A stretch of DNA of 64,000 nt from Podospora pseudoanserina (taxonomy: Eukaryota > Ascomycota > Sordariomycetes > Sordariales > Podosporaceae), in assembly GCF_035222485.1 (NCBI RefSeq), contig NC_085922.1:1937001-2001000 (forward strand), read 5' to 3'. The translations under genes and the position numbers were made by a program. The notes below the pieces were generated by a model. It searched no databases and had not been told where the DNA came from. It saw only the letters and a list, made by a program, of their open reading frames with translations. This document shows, one piece after another, positions 54,889 to 64,000 of the stretch. Within the stretch, counting starts at the first letter, position 1; every line of letters begins with the position of its first letter.

Positions 54889-55640
54889 GACAACCAAGCC
54901 TCTAATCACGCATACACACACCCACTTACACTTATAGTAGTGTTTATTCGTCGCCTACAACATATGACCATGACAGACCTTTTGATATCCCGGCAGAAGC
55001 AGTGCAGTGCCACCAGAAACGCAGAAAAAGCTCTTACAACATCGAAACGAGAACGGGGGGACGGAGCAGCGAGGGTTGTGGGGAGGGAAAATAGCGAGGC
55101 GCATATGTGATTGCGGTTTGGCCGTCTGGTGTTTTATGTCGTCTTGTTGGCAGTTATTCCGGTGGACTGGACTCTTCTTATTATCCTATTTTCTTTTTAT
55201 TATCCGAAGCTCTTTCGCATCTTTGCAACTTTTTTTTCCTTTTCTTCTTTTAATTACCCGGGCCCTCCACAAATTAATAGAGAGCTAGTTTCGATACCTG
55301 ACGGGGAATACAGATGAGATGTTATGAATGTGTATTTGAAACCGGACTGTCTTGAGTTGATGATCGGTGTCCGTTGTCCGTTTGAACTGGCCATCAAGAG
55401 TCCGGCTGTTGGTGGGTTGGTTGTAGCTGGGTTAGGGTTTATAGCTCCAACCGCCACTGACGCGTTTAGACGCGACCAATTACTGCGGACCAAGAACTTA
55501 AAAATCGACAACTCACTTCTGAGAATGTAGCTTGCCATCAACTAGTTTTCAATCATTAATGAAGTCTGAAGTTTTTGTTCCTTCTGTTGATACCCTCCAA
55601 CGTGTCTCTTTTTTTTTTTCTTGTCTCACTCCTTCCAACA
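54889..55640. other. septin 3' UTR and intergenic
   Basis: No supported gene; pyrimidine-rich near 55200-55250 and just before 55640. Confidence 0.4.
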
Positions 55641-57005
55641 ATGCCACCACTCAAAAAGGTTGACAAAGGGATCGTTTCCCTCGACCGGGAAACTCCCATT
55701 CAGGAGGAGGTCAAACCGCTGATAGAAGACATCCTGAGGACAGAATACTGCGTTCAGGGGTCGGTGTTTCTTGTGGAGGGGATCGACACGGTGAGGGTGG
55801 TTGGTGGGGCGGGGAAGATGGTGAGGTTGCTGTTGGGGGATGGGAACCTGGTGATTCAGGGGTTTGTGAAGGGGGTTATGCACTGGGTTGTGGAGGGGGG
55901 GAAGGTTTTTGAGGGGGGGTATGTCAGGTTGGATAAGTTTGAGGTGGTTGAGATCGAGGGGGAGAGGGTGTTGGTGATTGGGGATTTGAGGATTGTGGGG
56001 TGGGATGAGGGGTATTTGGGGGTTTTGAGGGGGGAGGGCAGGGAGGTTAAGGATGTCGGGGGGCTGAGGGTGGGGGGAACGGGGGGGGAAAGGTTGTTTG
56101 GGTTGGAGAGGAGGGTTAGGGAGATGGAGGTTAGGAGGGAGAGGGAGAGGGAGAGGGAGGAGGAGGAGAGGAGGAGGGAGGAGGGGTGCAGAAAGGAGCT
56201 GGAGGCTGAGGTTGTTGAGCGGGAAAAGCAGGCTGTTGAGCGGGAGTGGGAGGAAGAGGCGAAGAAGGAGGAGGAAGATGAGGGTTGCATCTCTGAGTGG
56301 GACTATGATGATGAGGGTTTTGAACAGATGGTGATATCGACCGAGAGGGCTACCCAGAGGAGGGTCATGGCTACCGCATACACCGGCACAAGCGTTAATT
56401 ACACCACGACACCACAGCGACCACCGGTGTTCAAGCAGCAATCGATTCAACATCCACAAGTCCTGTTGCCTCCTCCCTCTCGCCAGATATTAACTCCTAG
56501 AACACCTCAGCCTCGGCCGCCTATCAAACCCCAGGAAAACACCACACCGAAACCGCTTCCCTGGCTTGCCAGCGATCCGACTCAACCCCTAAAGCTCACA
56601 CCCCTCAGCCAAATCCCATATTTACCCTACAAACAAAACTGGATGGTCAACGTTCTCGTTGTTGTCGCCCAACTCGGAGAAACAGAATCGTGTCCGTATC
56701 CCCCCTTTGTTCAAAGGCAGGCTAGGGTCATTGATCAGAGTACACCACATAGGCACATCCACTTGACAGTATTCTTGGAGCCAGCCGGGTTTGAGCCGAA
56801 GCTAGGCGAGGTCTACCTTTTGCTGGGTGTCAAGAATCACAAGTTTGATGGGGGTAGCTTGAAGAAGTATGCGAGTGACAAGCCCAAGGGGGGTGGGAGG
56901 TGGTGGGTGGAGGGACGAGGGTTGGGGTGGTGTAAGGAGATGGTGAAGGAGTTGGAGATCTGGTGGGCTCAGCAACAGGGGGGTGTTGTTGGGGAGGAGG
57001 GTTGA
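55641..57005 (+). CDS. OB-fold protein with RPA70N-like domain, uncharacterised
   Basis: Single exon, 454 residues from the ATG at 55641 (open upstream without ATG). The N-terminal part (about 36-118) resembles the N-terminal OB fold of RPA1: KMVRLLLGDG, then VMHWVVEGGKV, then GGYVRLDKFEV and a closing VLVIGDLRIVG. A charged Arg/Glu helix (about 155-215) is followed by an acidic patch (EWDYDDEGFE), a Pro-rich linker, and a second beta-rich domain (about 334-415: WMVNVLVVVAQLGETE, HIHLTVFLEPAGF, VYLLLGVKNHKFDGGS) that also looks like an OB fold. No catalytic motif. RPA70N-type domains bind acidic peptides of DNA-damage proteins; OB folds bind single-stranded DNA. A role at telomeres or in repair is inference. 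The coding strand is strikingly G-rich at 55,790-56,300. Confidence 0.75.
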   Translation: MPPLKKVDKGIVSLDRETPIQEEVKPLIEDILRTEYCVQGSVFLVEGIDTVRVVGGAGKMVRLLLGDGNLVIQGFVKGVMHWVVEGGKVFEGGYVRLDKFEVVEIEGERVLVIGDLRIVGWDEGYLGVLRGEGREVKDVGGLRVGGTGGERLFGLERRVREMEVRREREREREEEERRREEGCRKELEAEVVEREKQAVEREWEEEAKKEEEDEGCISEWDYDDEGFEQMVISTERATQRRVMATAYTGTSVNYTTTPQRPPVFKQQSIQHPQVLLPPPSRQILTPRTPQPRPPIKPQENTTPKPLPWLASDPTQPLKLTPLSQIPYLPYKQNWMVNVLVVVAQLGETESCPYPPFVQRQARVIDQSTPHRHIHLTVFLEPAGFEPKLGEVYLLLGVKNHKFDGGSLKKYASDKPKGGGRWWVEGRGLGWCKEMVKELEIWWAQQQGGVVGEEG

Positions 57006-57612
57006 AGATGCCCGGGAAATGGAGTTCAGTTGCGAATCGTCCATTCTCCAGCAAGGAAAGTTCGGCGGTTCCAACCATTTCCACAATGGGTCTTAAGGCA
57101 GCGACATCCACTCTTTAAGGACTCCCAATCTTCAATAAGATCAAAGGTGTTCTTCATCCACATCAATCATGAAATCCTCAAAAAAACGGAAGAACAGCTT
57201 GGTATTGTGAGGGCTCACGTGACCACGCCCCAGTTTCGCGAACAAGGAGTGGTGCACCGAGCGACAAATGACTGGCTGGGAAGGCGCCTTCCCCAGCCCC
57301 TCCTCCACAGAGCCTCCCGTCTCCTGCCTCAAGAGCTGCAAAACAGCCAATTCAACACAAACGACGAAAACGCACAAAATTATTCCGACTTTTTCGCTCA
57401 AGACCATAGCCGCTGGTATTTTGCGATTTTGCGACCATCGTGATAACCAGAATACATATCTGTTGCGCCTACTATCGCCAAATTCACCCAAGACATCCTT
57501 CCCGCTGACGTCACTCACCGACCTCTTCTCACTCACCTTGACCCAACCACACCACACCTATCTTCTCAGCTTTCTCACGACTCTCTCATCACCCCAAATA
57601 AAAACAGCAACC
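57006..57612. other. intergenic, promoter of POLD4
   Basis: Overlapping open frames on both strands (57030-57557) show no family character. The frame of the next gene extends upstream here without being needed. Confidence 0.4.
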
Positions 57613-58202
57613 ATGCCACCCCGCCGCTCCACCCGAGCGACAACCAAGGCCGCCAGCCAATCCAAGCTGAACTTCTCCAGCAAAATCACCAAACCGCTCC
57701 CCGCCCGCCCCAATCAAAAAGACAAGGCTGTCAAGCTTGAGGAAGCCATCACAAGAACAGCCACCCCCTCCCCTCCCCCCTCCTCCGAGCCAGCTCCTGA
57801 ACAAGAACTTTCGCCGGCAGAGGTCAACGCGGCAAAGGTTTCGCAGGCGGCGATTAATCGTTACTGGAAGGGGATTGAAGACTCGAGGCTGGCGAAGGAA
57901 GTTCACAAGAAGCATGGGACTGGGTTGGGGACGGGGGAGAAGGTTTTGAGGTATTTTGACGTTAGCAGTCAGTTTGGGGTAAGTTTCCGGAAATTGTCTA
58001 AGGGAAAGGGATGGGTGCTGACGAGGTGATAATATAGCCATGTGTGGGGATTACACGACTAGAGAGGTGGCAGAGGGCGGAGAGGCTGGGGCTCAACCCG
58101 CCGATTGAGGTGCTGGCGGTGATTGTCAAGGAGGGGAGGGGGGAGGAGAAGGCGCATTTGGATCAGTTGTTGAGTAGTACTGCGATTGGGGAGAGGGAGT
58201 AA
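57613..58202 (+). CDS. POLD4: DNA polymerase delta subunit 4
   Basis: Two exons, 57613-57978 and 58038-58202; 59-nt intron (GTAAGT, TAG); 176 residues. The N-terminus (RRSTRATTKAASQSKLNFSS) is basic and holds QSKLNF, a PCNA-binding-like motif at the place where POLD4/Cdm1 has one. A Pro/Glu-rich linker follows. The conserved domain runs VLRYFDVSSQFG/PCVGITRLERWQRA and ends ERLGLNPPIEVLAVI, which is the POLD4 signature. The subunit stabilises the replicative polymerase delta holoenzyme in the nucleus. Fission yeast has it (Cdm1); budding yeast does not. It is convergent with QNG1. Confidence 0.92.
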
Positions 58203-58542
58203 ATTCCACCAGGAGGGGGGGGGGTGGGGGTGGGGGAAGGGGAATATGCGAAATGACATGGAGTTTTGGAGTTGGGGAGCTGCTTTTGGGGGAAGGGGAT
58301 CACAACAGGGAAACAAGGGCAGGATTTGGAAGGGGGGTGTTATCAGGAGAGGAGAATTTGTGCCAACATAATCGAGTTGCTACACATCCTTGCTGGATAT
58401 GCACCTTGCTGATTACATGTACTTTTTACATAGCTTGACATCACAGATACAGGTCATCGTAAACAGAACGAGCAACATAATCTCGCTCTACTCTATATTC
58501 TATCAACACCTGGGGCGCTCTCCTTTGGTCTATGAAAAGTTT
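58203..58542. other. intergenic between convergent genes
   Basis: Starts with a G-rich tract (58213-58245) and holds the two 3' UTRs. Confidence 0.4.
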
Positions 58543-59733
58543 TTAATACCAGATACTCCTCGTCCGATGATGCGGCGCCCTCTCCCTCCCCTCGTTCTCC
58601 ATCTCCTTGATGGTATCATAGAGGAAGAAATCAATCAAAATCGCATTCACCCTCGCCCCTGGATTTTCTCTCAATATCTCCCTCCGTATCAACTCCACAC
58701 ACCAGATACTGCACGCCCGGAGCTGGATCTCCCAGTTGCTACCCGAGGGGATGTCACGTTTGAGCTGCACGGCGGTTTCGAGGGGTGGGCTGTATTGGAT
58801 GCAGCCGAGCTGGTTGAGCATCTGCGGGATGCGGTAGTCGGCAAACATGGTTATCTTGTCAATGTCGTAAAATTTGCCGTAGGGGCCTTGGCCCTCGAAG
58901 CAAGCCCAGAGATCGGCGACGAGGATCTGGGCGCGTTTGAGGAGGCGGATGGGTTTCTTGCGAGGGAAGGAAGGGGGGGAGTGGGTGTCGTTGAAGCAGG
59001 AAAAGTTGGAGGCGAGGGTGTTGACTAGGCGAGCGGCGGAGTTGTTGGAGGAGGTTACGAGGTGGAGGGGGTGGCAGGAGAATTTCTCGTAGAGGATCTG
59101 GCCGGCTTCACGGAGACAGGAGAGACGGGCGGCGAGGAGGGGCATTTCTTCCGAGGTGGCGGAGCGGAAGACGTGTTTGAGGGTGGAGAGGGTGAGTTCT
59201 TCTTCGTTTTGCCAGAAGTGAGGGTCTGTTATGGGGATGCCTGGGGTGGATGGTGTTAGTCTCGTGGTGTAGTGGTATATGTGTAAGAAAGAGATGGGAA
59301 AAGACATACCCTCCTCCAACGCCCTCTGTAAAGCAGCCACCAAACTCCAATACCCTGTCCATCTCCTCCCCTTGTACTCGATGGAAAACCTCTCTTCTTC
59401 ACCCCTCTCACTCCAAAAACAAAAGTTCAAAAGATCCATGGTGAAGATAAAGGCCACCACATCCTCTGGCTTGTCACCCTTTGATGGGTGAGGGTGAAGC
59501 TCGTGTGCCGCCCAGGTGGCCGGTGAGTAAGACTTTGTTTGCATCTGAGAGTAGATGGCTCTGGCGGCGTTTTTGCATGACCGCATGTCGAGGGCTACGT
59601 CGATGGAGTTGTTGTAGACATATTCGGCTGATTCGAGGACGCCCGTGTCAGGCTCAGCGGCGACTTGTGGTTTACCGGCGATGTGTTGGCGGAGGAGCTC
59701 GAGGAGTTCAAGATCTGGTTCGGAGTCTGACAT
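58543..59733 (-). CDS. QNG1: queuosine 5'-phosphate N-glycosidase (queuosine salvage, DUF2419)
   Basis: Two exons, 59733-59310 and 59240-58543; 69-nt intron (GTATGT, CTAAC branch site, CAG); 373 residues. The family's hallmarks are present: DVVAFIFTMDLLNFCFW (91-107), FSIEYKGRRWTGYWSL (116-131), and near the C-terminus FYDIDKITMFADYRIPQML and WEIQLRACSIWCVELIRREI. The enzyme releases the base queuine from queuosine 5'-monophosphate so that it can be put into tRNA by the queuine tRNA-ribosyltransferase. The unspliced intron is in phase and free of stops; splicing is inferred from consensus and because the family runs straight from ALEEG to IPITDPHFW. The catalytic acidic residues cannot be assigned with certainty by eye. 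Confidence 0.9.
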   Translation of the reverse strand: MSDSEPDLELLELLRQHIAGKPQVAAEPDTGVLESAEYVYNNSIDVALDMRSCKNAARAIYSQMQTKSYSPATWAAHELHPHPSKGDKPEDVVAFIFTMDLLNFCFWSERGEEERFSIEYKGRRWTGYWSLVAALQRALEEGMSFPISFLHIYHYTTRLTPSTPGIPITDPHFWQNEEELTLSTLKHVFRSATSEEMPLLAARLSCLREAGQILYEKFSCHPLHLVTSSNNSAARLVNTLASNFSCFNDTHSPPSFPRKKPIRLLKRAQILVADLWACFEGQGPYGKFYDIDKITMFADYRIPQMLNQLGCIQYSPPLETAVQLKRDIPSGSNWEIQLRACSIWCVELIRREILRENPGARVNAILIDFFLYDTIKEMENEGRERAPHHRTRSIWY

Positions 59734-60619
59734 TTTTTTCCGGGTTTCTATTTGTCAGTTGGTATTTTGTGAGTTTGGTCTTTTAGATGAGAGATTTTCC
59801 TATGAGATTTTGACTCTCCAGATCGCAAAACAAAAATAAAAGGGTGTTTGTTGGGATGTATGACTGGAAGTGAGTGAGTGGCTGATGTGGATTAAGCGGT
59901 CAATTGAGGATGAAAATCAGATAAGTGGGACTGTGCAGTCAAGCATAAAGTCTGGGCGGGCTGAAGGGGCTTTTGATCACGACGAGAACAACTGGAATCA
60001 TGAAATATTAGGAAAAGAAGAGGTTTGAGAAGCATTTTGATGTGGTATATAAACTGGAAAGCTTTTTTTCATGGCGATACCGAGATTTGCCGTGACAGCA
60101 TGTTTCAATATTTGTTTGGAGGTTGAAGCTCGGATAGGATGAGGCTGATAACCTGTAATAGGCGCATCTTGAAGGCTTGTTGCCGTCGAAAGACAAGGCA
60201 GAAGAGATATTCCTTTTCAAGTAATAAGCTTGAGGGGTCTGATTTCAACCGAAGGCAAAGAAAGCTCCATCGTAAAGTCATCTTCACTTGAGGTTAGTTT
60301 TAAAAGAAGCTTGAAATATAAGTCGAAAACAGTAGCGAGGTGAAAGAGCGATGAGCTCAGTGTAAGAGCAGCACAGGTGCGCCTGGCAGGCAGGGCGGCC
60401 AATGGGGGGGGTCTCCAGGAAGCCGAGTGGGGCCCTGCAGTGTGCCATGACCCACACCAATGATGCCCGTCGCGTTCCCTGCCTTTCAAATCGCAGCAAT
60501 TCGAAGCTCTCTTCCCGAAAGCACTTCCCAAACACACAAACCCGGCAATAGCTGTCGCCCACACATTACAACTCTACCGAGTAAGACGCAAGGTTTGGCG
60601 GAACCCGTTTTTGCCCACC
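59734..60619. promoter_or_regulatory. divergent promoter region, QNG1 and UBA2
   Basis: 886 bases between two start codons on opposite strands. No other gene is supported; a minus-strand frame at 60217-60564 is incidental. Confidence 0.4.
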
Positions 60620-62690
60620 ATGTCGTCAGACCCCGAATTCGACGGCGTGTCACCGCTGACCGAAGCTAAGAAGTCGCGGGTGCTCATGGTTGGCGCTGGG
60701 GGCATCGGATGCGAATTACTCAAGAACCTCGTCTTGACCGGCTTTGGAGAGACGCACATCGTCGACCTCGACACAATCGACCTTAGTAACCTGAATCGAC
60801 AGTTTCTCTTTCGACAGGAACACATCAAGAAGTCGAAAGCGCTGGTAATTGCACCGCAACTGCCCAAGTCGCAACGGTCCGTGAAATCGCAAGGCTGACA
60901 TGCATGGTATTTCTAGGTCGCCACAGAGGCTGCGCAAAAGTTCAACCCGAACGTCAAGATCGTCCCATACCATGCGAACATCAAGGACCCTCAGTTCAAC
61001 ATTGAGTGGTTTAGCAGCTTTAGGATAGTTTTCAACGCCCTCGACAACTTGGAGGCCCGACGACATGTGAACAAGATGTGCTTGGCGGCCGATGTGCCAC
61101 TGATTGAGAGCGGCACCACCGGGTTCAATGGCCAGGTTCAGGTCATCAAGAAGGGCGTGACGGCCTGCTATGACTGCACAGCCAAGGAAACACCGAAATC
61201 GTTCCCAGTTTGCACGATTCGCAGCACACCGAGCCAGCCGATCCACTGCATCGTCTGGGGTAAGAGCTACCTCCTAAACGAAATCTTTGGCACAAGCGAG
61301 GACGAGTCCGCCTTCGATCACACCACCGATGCTGATGATGCGAAGGAGATTGAAGAGCTGAAGAGGGAGTCGGAGGCACTGCGGAGCATTCGACAGTCAG
61401 TCGGCACACCAGAGTTCAGCGAAGCTCTCTTCCAGAAAGTGTTCAACACAGATATTGTCCGGTTGAGGTCGATGGAAGACATGTGGAAGAGCAGGAAGCC
61501 GCCCGAGCCACTCGACTACAAGGCCCTGATGGAGAAGGCGTCTACCCTTGACAAGGAAGCCGTGGTCGAAGACCAACAAAAGGTTTGGACGCTGGAAGAG
61601 AATTTGATTGTCTTTAACGACAGTCTCGATCGGCTCAGCAAGCGCGTAATGGAAAGCAAAGCTGCCGGCCAAGATGCTGTCATCACTTTCGACAAGGACG
61701 ACGAGGACACCCTCGACTTTGTCGCTGCCAGTGCCAATATTCGATCGACACTCTTCGGCATCGACCGGAAATCAAAGTTCGACATCAAGCAAATGGCGGG
61801 TAATATCATTCCTGCCATCGCCACCACCAATGCCATTGTGGCTGGCCTCTGTGTTTTGGAGGCGTTCAAAGTCCTCAAGGGCCAGTACAGCCAGGCGAAG
61901 GAAATCTTCCTCACTCCTTTTGCTACCCAAAGACTGCTCGGATCCGACAAGTCGCGAGAGCCAAATCCCGCCTGCCCGGTCTGCAGCTCGTTCCAGATAC
62001 GGTCGCTGGTAGACTTTTCCAAGGCTACGCTCAATGACTTTGTGGAGGACTTTGTCAAAGAGGAGCTTGGCTATGGGGAGAAGGAGTTTGCTATCAGCAC
62101 GGAGGTGGGAATCATCTATGATCCTGATGAAACGGATAATTTGGAGAAGAAGTTGTCCGAGCTTGGTATGTTTTCCTGTTTCGTTATTCATGAAGGTTTT
62201 ACAGGGTATTTCTAACAGTATTGTACACAGGCATCAAATCTGACTCCTTCTTGACCATTACCGACGAGGATGACGAGCTCGTCAACGTGGTTGTCGCCCT
62301 TTCAGAATCGTACGTCTCGGTTATTTATTTCTCTCACCAGACCAGTTGACTGACATCCCTTACAGGAAAGAGCCCCTCGAGGATAAACCCGTCAAGGGGA
62401 TTTTCTCCTCTGAGAAGAAGATCGAGATCCCAGCCAAGCCTAAGCAGCCGGCCACGGAAACCAACGGCGCTGCCAGCGATAGTCCCCCGCTTGTGGTCTC
62501 CCTCACGAAGCCTACTGACGGTGTCACCCCCGCTAAGCGCTCTCACCCCGATAGTGAAGAGGGGATTGCGAAGAAGGTCAAGACGATCGCTGCTGGTGCT
62601 GATGAAGAAGGCGATATCGTCATAGTGGACGATGCGCCTTTGGACGCTGGTGGTAGTGGTAGTGGGGGGGCGATTGTCATTGATGATTAA
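60620..62690 (+). CDS. UBA2: SUMO-activating enzyme E1 subunit 2
   Basis: Four exons, 60620-60844, 60917-62165, 62231-62309 and 62366-62690; introns of 72, 65 and 56 nt; 625 residues. The nucleotide-binding loop [14 protein letters not shown] and [16 protein letters not shown] in exon 1 mark the ThiF/E1 fold. The zinc site is CYDC (159-162) with CPVC near residue 427. The catalytic Cys174 sits in [16 protein letters not shown]. The ubiquitin-fold domain spans exons 2-4. The C-terminal tail has a basic nuclear signal ([13 protein letters not shown]) and two acidic hydrophobic patches ([13 protein letters not shown]) like SUMO-interacting motifs. With Aos1 it activates SUMO with ATP and passes it to Ubc9. 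The stop lies 36 bases from the stop of the convergent SDR gene. Confidence 0.96.
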
Positions 62691-62726
62691 TTCTTCCGAC
62701 TCTTTGAAATATCGAGAGAGGTGAGT

Positions 62727-64000
62727 TCAAGCGCTGAGTCCACCATCGAGGTTGAGAATGCAGTTATTAGCGTACTGGTTTTTGGCGAGGAAGGAGGCGG
62801 CATCGGCGACTTCGTCTGGGGTGCCGAAGCGTTGGAGGGGGATGAGGTTTTGTAATTTGTCGATGTTGGTCATATCTGGGGGATTTGCGAAAAGTCAGTG
62901 AATGTGATGGGGCGGGGGAGTTTGTAGGAGTAGGATGCATGTGTGTGTTTTGTTTTTGTGTGTGATTTGCTATTTGGCCTGGCGAAGAAGGGGGGATGGA
63001 AAAGGGCAAGGCATGGGACATGGCTTGTGGAGTTTTGTAATCATAACAGCTGAGAAGACGTTGATCTTTCACAGAGGAATACTGAACAAAATATGAAAAG
63101 TAAGAGAGGGGAGAGAGATACTTACCTTTTGTCATTGGGGTGTGGATGTATCCTGGTACAATAGCATTGACTCTTACACCCGACTGTCCGTACTCCATTG
63201 CTAGAGTATTTGTCAATCCCAAAACCCCGGCTTTGGTGGCGGCGTAGACTGCGCTGCCTGTGATTGCTTTTGTTGCCAGCAAGGAAGCGATGTTGATGAT
63301 GACGCCCTGGGAGCCAGTTCTGTAGCTTCCTGGGTGGAGCTGGGGGGGTTCGGGGGTGATGGGGGTTGTTTCTTCGTCCTCCTCTTCTTCTGGGGTGAGT
63401 TTTTGACTTTGGGGGAGCTCGGCTTGTTCGGTGGTGATGTCAATTTCTTGGACTGGTTCAGATGATGAGGGGGTTGAGGGAGACGAGAGTTTGGACTCCC
63501 AGTGGGCGGCGGCGGCGGCTTTGGCTGAGCGGCGGGCCGCGGTTGTGTGGGCGATCATGGACTTGCCGATGTACTTGCAGCCGAGGATTGTGCCGAGGAG
63601 GTTGGTGGAGAGGAGCTCGTCGATTTCAAACTTGCCGGTGTGAAGGAGGAGTTTGGTTTGGGAGATGCCGGCTGAGTTGATGAGGATGTCGATTTTGGGC
63701 TGGATGGGGTGGGTTAGTGATGTGTGTGGGTGATATGGGGGGTTGGTTATGAGGGAGGGAACCATACGTGACGTTTTAGGAGGGTTTCCCAGTGTTCTTT
63801 GACTGTTATGTTCATGTGGTAGGGGACGTGGAGGGTGGGATTGTTGAAGCCTACGACGAGCCTGCGGTCGAACTTGGGCTTTACGCCGGCTTTGCGGGAG
63901 GCCATGATGACTTTGGCCCCTTCTTGGGCGAAGCGTTTGGCGATTGCGTGGCCTATGCCTGAGGAAGCACCGGTTACGAGGGCGATTTTGCCTTTGAGGG
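62727..64000 (-). CDS. short-chain dehydrogenase/reductase, 3-oxoacyl-ACP reductase-like, 5' end outside window
   Basis: Three visible exons, 64000-63768, 63699-63126 and 62875-62727; introns of 68 and 250 nt; 317 residues visible, the N-terminal few missing beyond the edge. The NAD(P)-binding TGASSGIG motif, NSAG (in INSAGISQ), and the SDR active site with Ser (NIASLLATK) and YAATK are intact, and PGYIHTPMTK follows. C-terminal ILNLDGGLSA is typical of FabG/OAR1-type enzymes, which reduce 3-oxoacyl-ACP with NADPH, in fungi in mitochondrial fatty-acid synthesis. About 75 residues rich in Ala, Ser, Pro and Glu are inserted between the fourth strand and the catalytic Ser strand, which is unusual. 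The last intron is long for this window but has proper GTAAGT and CCAG ends and joins the frame correctly. Confidence 0.88.

Noticed and set aside
55626-56459. 277-codon minus-strand frame rich in Pro and Leu
   Set aside because: Mirror of the G-rich coding strand of the OB-fold gene.
58390-59028. 212-codon plus-strand frame
   Set aside because: Antisense to QNG1 exon 2.
1-64000. CRISPR arrays, dispersed 5S rRNA genes, whole transposons or virus-like elements
   Set aside because: I looked for regular spaced repeats, the 5S internal control motifs, and transposase, reverse transcriptase or integrase motifs on both strands and saw none.

Overview
The window is nuclear DNA of a filamentous ascomycete. 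Protein genes carry short introns (about 40-85 nt, GTRNGT donors, CTAAC-like branch sites, YAG acceptors), four of five tRNA genes are split at position 37/38, and the content (heterokaryon-incompatibility HET genes, a hydrophobin, septin, SUMO E1, queuosine salvage) fits Pezizomycotina, most likely Sordariomycetes/Sordariales. That placement is inference from gene style, not from a search. Every splice model was read by eye and checked only for reading phase.

Two compartments are visible. Positions 1 to about 43,300 are gene-poor and accessory. They hold five scattered tRNA genes (Ala, Gln, Lys, Thr, Ile), a decayed HET gene (2.2-4.5 kb), a hydrophobin (5.0-5.4 kb), a GNAT acetyltransferase-like gene (11.2-12.2 kb), a small secreted cysteine-rich protein (12.9-13.4 kb), a GH5 glycosidase (14.5-16.2 kb), a decayed amidase (17.2-19.7 kb), a secreted M14 carboxypeptidase (20.1-21.5 kb), a decayed HET fragment beside an intact HET gene (22.7-25.6 kb), an unknown gene tail-to-tail with it, a Cys-rich single-pass membrane protein (26.8-28.3 kb), an amino acid permease (29.9-31.7 kb), almost 7 kb with no convincing gene, a second intact HET gene (38.5-40.9 kb) and a decayed gene of unknown family (41.5-43.3 kb).

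Positions 44,185-64,000 are compact and house-keeping: an unknown NTF2-like protein, a MINDY-type deubiquitinase with a CaaX tail, a steroid 5-alpha-reductase-family enzyme, SKI8, mitochondrial ribosomal protein bL32m, a CDC10-type septin, an OB-fold protein with an RPA70N-like domain, DNA polymerase delta subunit 4, the queuosine-nucleotide glycosidase QNG1, the SUMO-activating subunit UBA2 and a truncated SDR reductase at the edge. Neighbours are often convergent (SRD5A/SKI8, POLD4/QNG1, UBA2/SDR) or share divergent promoters (bL32m/septin, QNG1/UBA2).

There are no operons; genes are related by theme only. The left part reads as self/non-self recognition and secreted functions under decay, the right part as ubiquitin/SUMO, RNA decay, replication and cytokinesis. 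The least explained items are the OB-fold protein at 55.6 kb, the HET series, the long acidic insert inside the SDR enzyme, and the perfect hairpin at 42.24 kb.
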